The notes under the pieces were generated by a model that worked only from the letters and a program-made list of their open reading frames with translations, ran no database searches and was not told the DNA's origin. Below are positions 60,587 to 64,000 of a DNA stretch of 64,000 bases, piece after piece. Positions within the stretch are counted from its first letter, which is position 1, and each line of letters starts with the position of its first letter. The DNA is taken from assembly GCA_002943765.1 (NCBI GenBank), contig PQWQ01000029.1, positions 434,001 to 498,000 of the forward strand, in the 5' to 3' direction. The position numbers and the translations under genes are program-made. This DNA comes from Psoroptes ovis. Lineage: Eukaryota; Arthropoda; Arachnida; Sarcoptiformes; Psoroptidae.

Positions 60587-63533
60587 CATTTGATTCATTG
60601 AATTTTTTTTATTTGTAGAATAAAAATAAAGATTTTATTTGATATAAAATAATCATTTCTCGGCATTTCAATGCCATCTCTGATTATTTTTATTGTTAGT
60701 TAATAGAAACAATGATCGAATCTAATAATTCAAGAATCATTCAATCGGAAAAATGTTCTGCTCTTTTTTTCTGCTCTCGAATAATAATCTTATTTATCTT
60801 TTAGTCGAATAAATTCATCAAAAATTAAATAAAAAAAAACACAATTATTATTCGAATGAATCGATTAGGTTATTATTATTATTAGCTTGATAGCTGATTT
60901 GCTATATTCAATTTTATGATTATTTGAATCGTTATTTGGATAATTTTTTAATTTAAAGCCAAAAAAAATTGTGATCACTTAATATTTGTGTGTGTTTATT
61001 TATATCAATTATTATTTGTGATTGCAATGTTTGTTTATTTCGATTATGATGAAAAATAAAATTGAATGATTAAATTAGCAAAAGTGAAAGTATATGAATG
61101 CAATTCATTTGCCACAATAAAATTTTTCCCATTTGAAAAAAAAGGAAATTTTGCGTGATTTCATTTGATTATCCGTCGTTATTAAGAATGTATATTATTG
61201 TATTTGATCCATATGATTTGACATGGTCAAATGAGAATGATAATAATAATAATAAGAACTATCAAATCGAATAGATTTTGATCACTTTCACCAAATAAAA
61301 AAAACAAATAAACATAAATCAATGTGAGAAAGAATAAAATATTATACATTATGAAGTAGCTTCTACAATTTAGAATTATCGGTTTATTAAACAATCTTTA
61401 TTGTTGAAAATATTGAAATTTGTTTGATATTCAGCAATGGAATCGTCTACTAAATTCGAATTACAACAAAAATTATGAATATTTATACTTTTATTTATGA
61501 CTGGATATTAATGAAAATGATAACATTCGAATCTTCGAAAGGTTCAAAGGATTCAAAATTTAATTGAAATAAAATATTAATTTCATTCATTGTCCAAATG
61601 AATAATCGATTTGATACGGAAAATCAATTTGGATAGTTGATGTATCTCTATTTTTCTTTTGTCCAGCATTTTATTTTATTCCATGATATCCTTATCAAGT
61701 CAAAGTTAATTGAAATCAAATAATAGACAACAACCGTATCGAATTTTGAATTGAATAATTTAAATAAATAAATTTCAAAATAAAAATGGTTGGCCTTTTG
61801 GCTGGCAGCAATCAATACAATCAATTATAAATGTCATACATTATTTGTTTTTAACGGTTTTTTGAATGTTTTCATTATAAATTCAATGAATATTTAACAA
61901 GAACTGATAAAATACTGAAATATTGAAACACCATCTTATGATATTTCTTTCAAAAAACAGATCATTGACATTGTGAAATGCGTTCAATTATATTTATGTG
62001 TATACTTTTTCTTTCGTTTAAAATTGACTTTATTATTTTAAATGTTCTTATCATTGAATATATTTAACCAAAAAAAGTTTTTTATCTTTTCTTTTTCACT
62101 AATTTTTCAATCGATTTCATAGGAATACTGATCGAGACACTGAAAATTGTATTGTTCTTTCTTCGGGTGGACACGCCGTTCTTTTTTTGATTTTTATTTA
62201 TTCGGTCAAAAAAACTGAATAAATAAATAATTCCAGTCCAAAATGTTGAGCTGCCTGTTTGTTTTTCAAATCGAATTGAATTATTGCATTGAATTTGAAA
62301 ATGCATCAAATACATCATTTTCATTTTTTTAATCATGTCATCCATTTCTTTCGGTGATTCAGTGGGCCAAAATACTAAATTATTTCATTTTATTATTTAT
62401 AATTATGTATTGCCTTAAGGTCACCCTGAAATGAACGGATCAAGGTAACAATTTTTCAAATCAATGATAACATTTATATATTAAATTCTATTTGATTGTC
62501 ATTTTAATAATTGTATTTTTTCCAGTGTTTATAAATTTAGATGCAACATGAAGCATTAATATCTCTGAAAAATTGTCAATAATATTAACTGATATTGGCT
62601 TAATTGAAAAATTGTTTACGAATAAAGATGTCATCATCATTAATCCTTTTTTCACTGTGAAACACGAATCAATCAAATAATGACAAGGGATCACAAAAAT
62701 AAATGAAATAATTTAGCAAAAATGAATTATCAATTTAATTTTTGAAAAATATTTTATTGAAAAACAAATTAATCGTTTTCTGTTTTCATTCGAATGACTG
62801 TCTCAGCATTATTTCACTAATTATAACATTGTATTTGTTTTATTTATGAATATGTATCAACAATTTTTCTTAATACATGTTACTGGATTTAATTCATTCG
62901 ATTTATTTTGCGAAATTCGATTTTTTCGATGAAAACTAACACTAAAATCAAACACATTAGCATATTTTCAATTGATCTCTGATTAAATCATATGAATGTA
63001 TTATTATTATTCATTTTTGATCTTATCATGATAATTTTCTTCAATAATATTTGTACATGAATAATTTTTGGTGGTCTAAAAATATTAAAATAATTTTTTG
63101 AAAAGTAAAAAAAATTGAAATTGTATTTTTCTGATTAATTCTATGATGAATAAATATAAATTATTCAAATTTTTAATTTTTAAATATATTAATCTTTTTT
63201 TCAATCAATTTTTACTCAGGGAAATTTTTCCATTTTTTTGATTAATAAAATAATTTAAATTGTTCAGACGCTGACCAAAAAATTTATTGAAATTGAAACT
63301 TAACAAACTTCAGCCATCTACTGATGATTAGAGATTAATATATTGAATAAATGTTATTTTTCAACTCAAAAGAGGACAGCATTTTTTCAAATAAATTCTA
63401 ATTTTAAATTTTTTTCATACTTTCAAACAGACACTAAATGAAAACTTAAAGTGAATATTTAAATCAGGAAATTTTTAGATAAGAAAAATAATTAGACTCA
63501 TTGATATGGTAATGATTTTCTTTCTATTTTTTT

Positions 63534-64000
63534 AAATTTCCAAAGACTATAGCCTTAGATTTTTTCGATTTTTTGAAAAAAGATGGCGATGTATAGCCTT
63601 AGATTTTTTAGATTTTTACAAATTTTTTGGCAATAGAAAATCAATGGGAAAAATGCCATAGAAAATCAATGGAGAAAACGCCTTAGAAAATCAATGGGAA
63701 AAACGCCATAGAAAATCAATGAAGAAAATTTTTCGTTTTTTTTGAAAATTTCCAAAGGCTATAGCCTTAGATTTTTCTCGATTTTTTCAAATTTTTTTGC
63801 CATAGAAAATCAATAGGAAAAATGCCTTAGAAAATCAATGAAGAAAATTTTTCGTTTTTTTTGAAAATTTCCAAAGGCTATAGCCTTAGATTTTTCTCGA
63901 TTTTTTCAAATTTTTTTGCCATAGAAAATCAATAGGAAAAATGCCTTAGAAAATCAATGAAGAAAATTTTTCGTTTTTTTTGAAAATTTCCAAAGGCTAT
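63534..64000. repeat. 119-bp tandem repeat (satellite), continues past the window
   Basis: The segment starting CCAAAGGCTATAGCCTTAG recurs at 63752, 63871 and 63990, exactly 119 bp apart, and the two full units are nearly identical. A diverged, differently sized version occupies 63534-63751. Each unit contains the palindrome GGCTATAGCC, poly-T stretches and two 25-bp subrepeats. The array runs off the right edge. Confidence 0.92.
63630..63729. repeat. Four 25-bp subrepeats inside the satellite
   Basis: Starts at 63630, 63655, 63680 and 63705, consensus GCCATAGAAAATCAATGGGA plus AAAAT. The downstream 119-bp units carry only two copies, so unit length varies by this subrepeat. Confidence 0.9.

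Larger units (their letters stand above)
59908..63533. other. Region downstream of the last visible CAMTA exon
   Basis: 3.6 kb with no recognisable ankyrin, IQ or other coding exon. Holds MITE copy 6 inside an inverted repeat (60445-60586). May be a long CAMTA intron or intergenic DNA; the sequence does not decide. Confidence 0.5.

Noticed and set aside
62082..62694. Minus-strand frames of 87 and 68 residues near the right end
   Set aside because: No similarity, no splice signals and typical low-complexity Lys/Ile/Phe composition.
1..64000. tRNA or rRNA genes
   Set aside because: Looked for GGTTCGAAT-type T-loops with matching A-boxes and for rRNA-like GC blocks; none found that fold convincingly by eye.
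1..64000. CRISPR arrays, bacterial operons or prophage-like regions
   Set aside because: Intron-bearing animal genes throughout; the only regular array is the 119-bp satellite at the right end, without unique spacers.

Overview
This 64 kb window is AT-rich (clearly under 40% GC by eye) eukaryotic nuclear DNA from a small-genome arthropod. Evidence: short GT-AG introns (55-110 bp in most genes), abundant Asn/Gln/Ser homopolymer runs in proteins, and the clear animal genes Gab/Dos, twisted gastrulation, CAMTA and a big brain-like aquaporin. The style (compact, Asn-rich, very AT-rich) fits an acariform mite such as the house-dust-mite group; that assignment is inference, not read directly. Exon models were built by hand from splice sites and reading-frame continuity.

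Layout. 1-3.1 kb: the 5' end of an Asn/Gln-rich secreted protein (minus strand, runs off the left edge), then a four-exon glycine-rich secreted protein. 3.6-4.6 kb: a foldback element with two 367-bp arms that look perfectly complementary. 5.9-7.8 kb: an aquaporin/big brain-like membrane protein with a damaged first NPA motif. 11.2-13.4 kb: Gab/Dos PH-domain docking adaptor. 14.0-15.5 kb: mitochondrial aspartate aminotransferase. 17.2-23.8 kb: a ~2,022-residue protein with six CxxC...CxxC...QW modules, a CtBP-type motif and coiled coils.

24.5-33.3 kb is a dense cluster: a divergent pyrroline-5-carboxylate reductase-like gene, twisted gastrulation, a FAM210-like mitochondrial protein only ~180 bp downstream of it, IFT38/CLUAP1 on the opposite strand, an RBBP4/7-like WD40 gene head-to-head with IFT38 over 265 bp, a small possibly acyl-carrier-protein-like mitochondrial protein, and a candidate secreted peptide.

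33.3-46.7 kb is gene-poor apart from one secreted protein with distinctive codon use (39.4-40.4 kb). From 46.8 kb to at least 59.8 kb lies CAMTA, with a complete CG-1 DNA-binding domain and a TIG domain; its ankyrin/IQ region is not visible. The right end enters a 119-bp satellite built from 25-bp subrepeats.

Repeats: six copies of one tiny mariner-like MITE are scattered outside exons, five of them exactly 80 bp with TA target duplications. One 5'-truncated LINE sits in a CAMTA intron with a 14-bp target duplication.

The functions are mostly independent housekeeping or developmental roles (BMP signalling, receptor-tyrosine-kinase docking, transcription, ciliary transport, mitochondria). No operon-like pathway was recognised.
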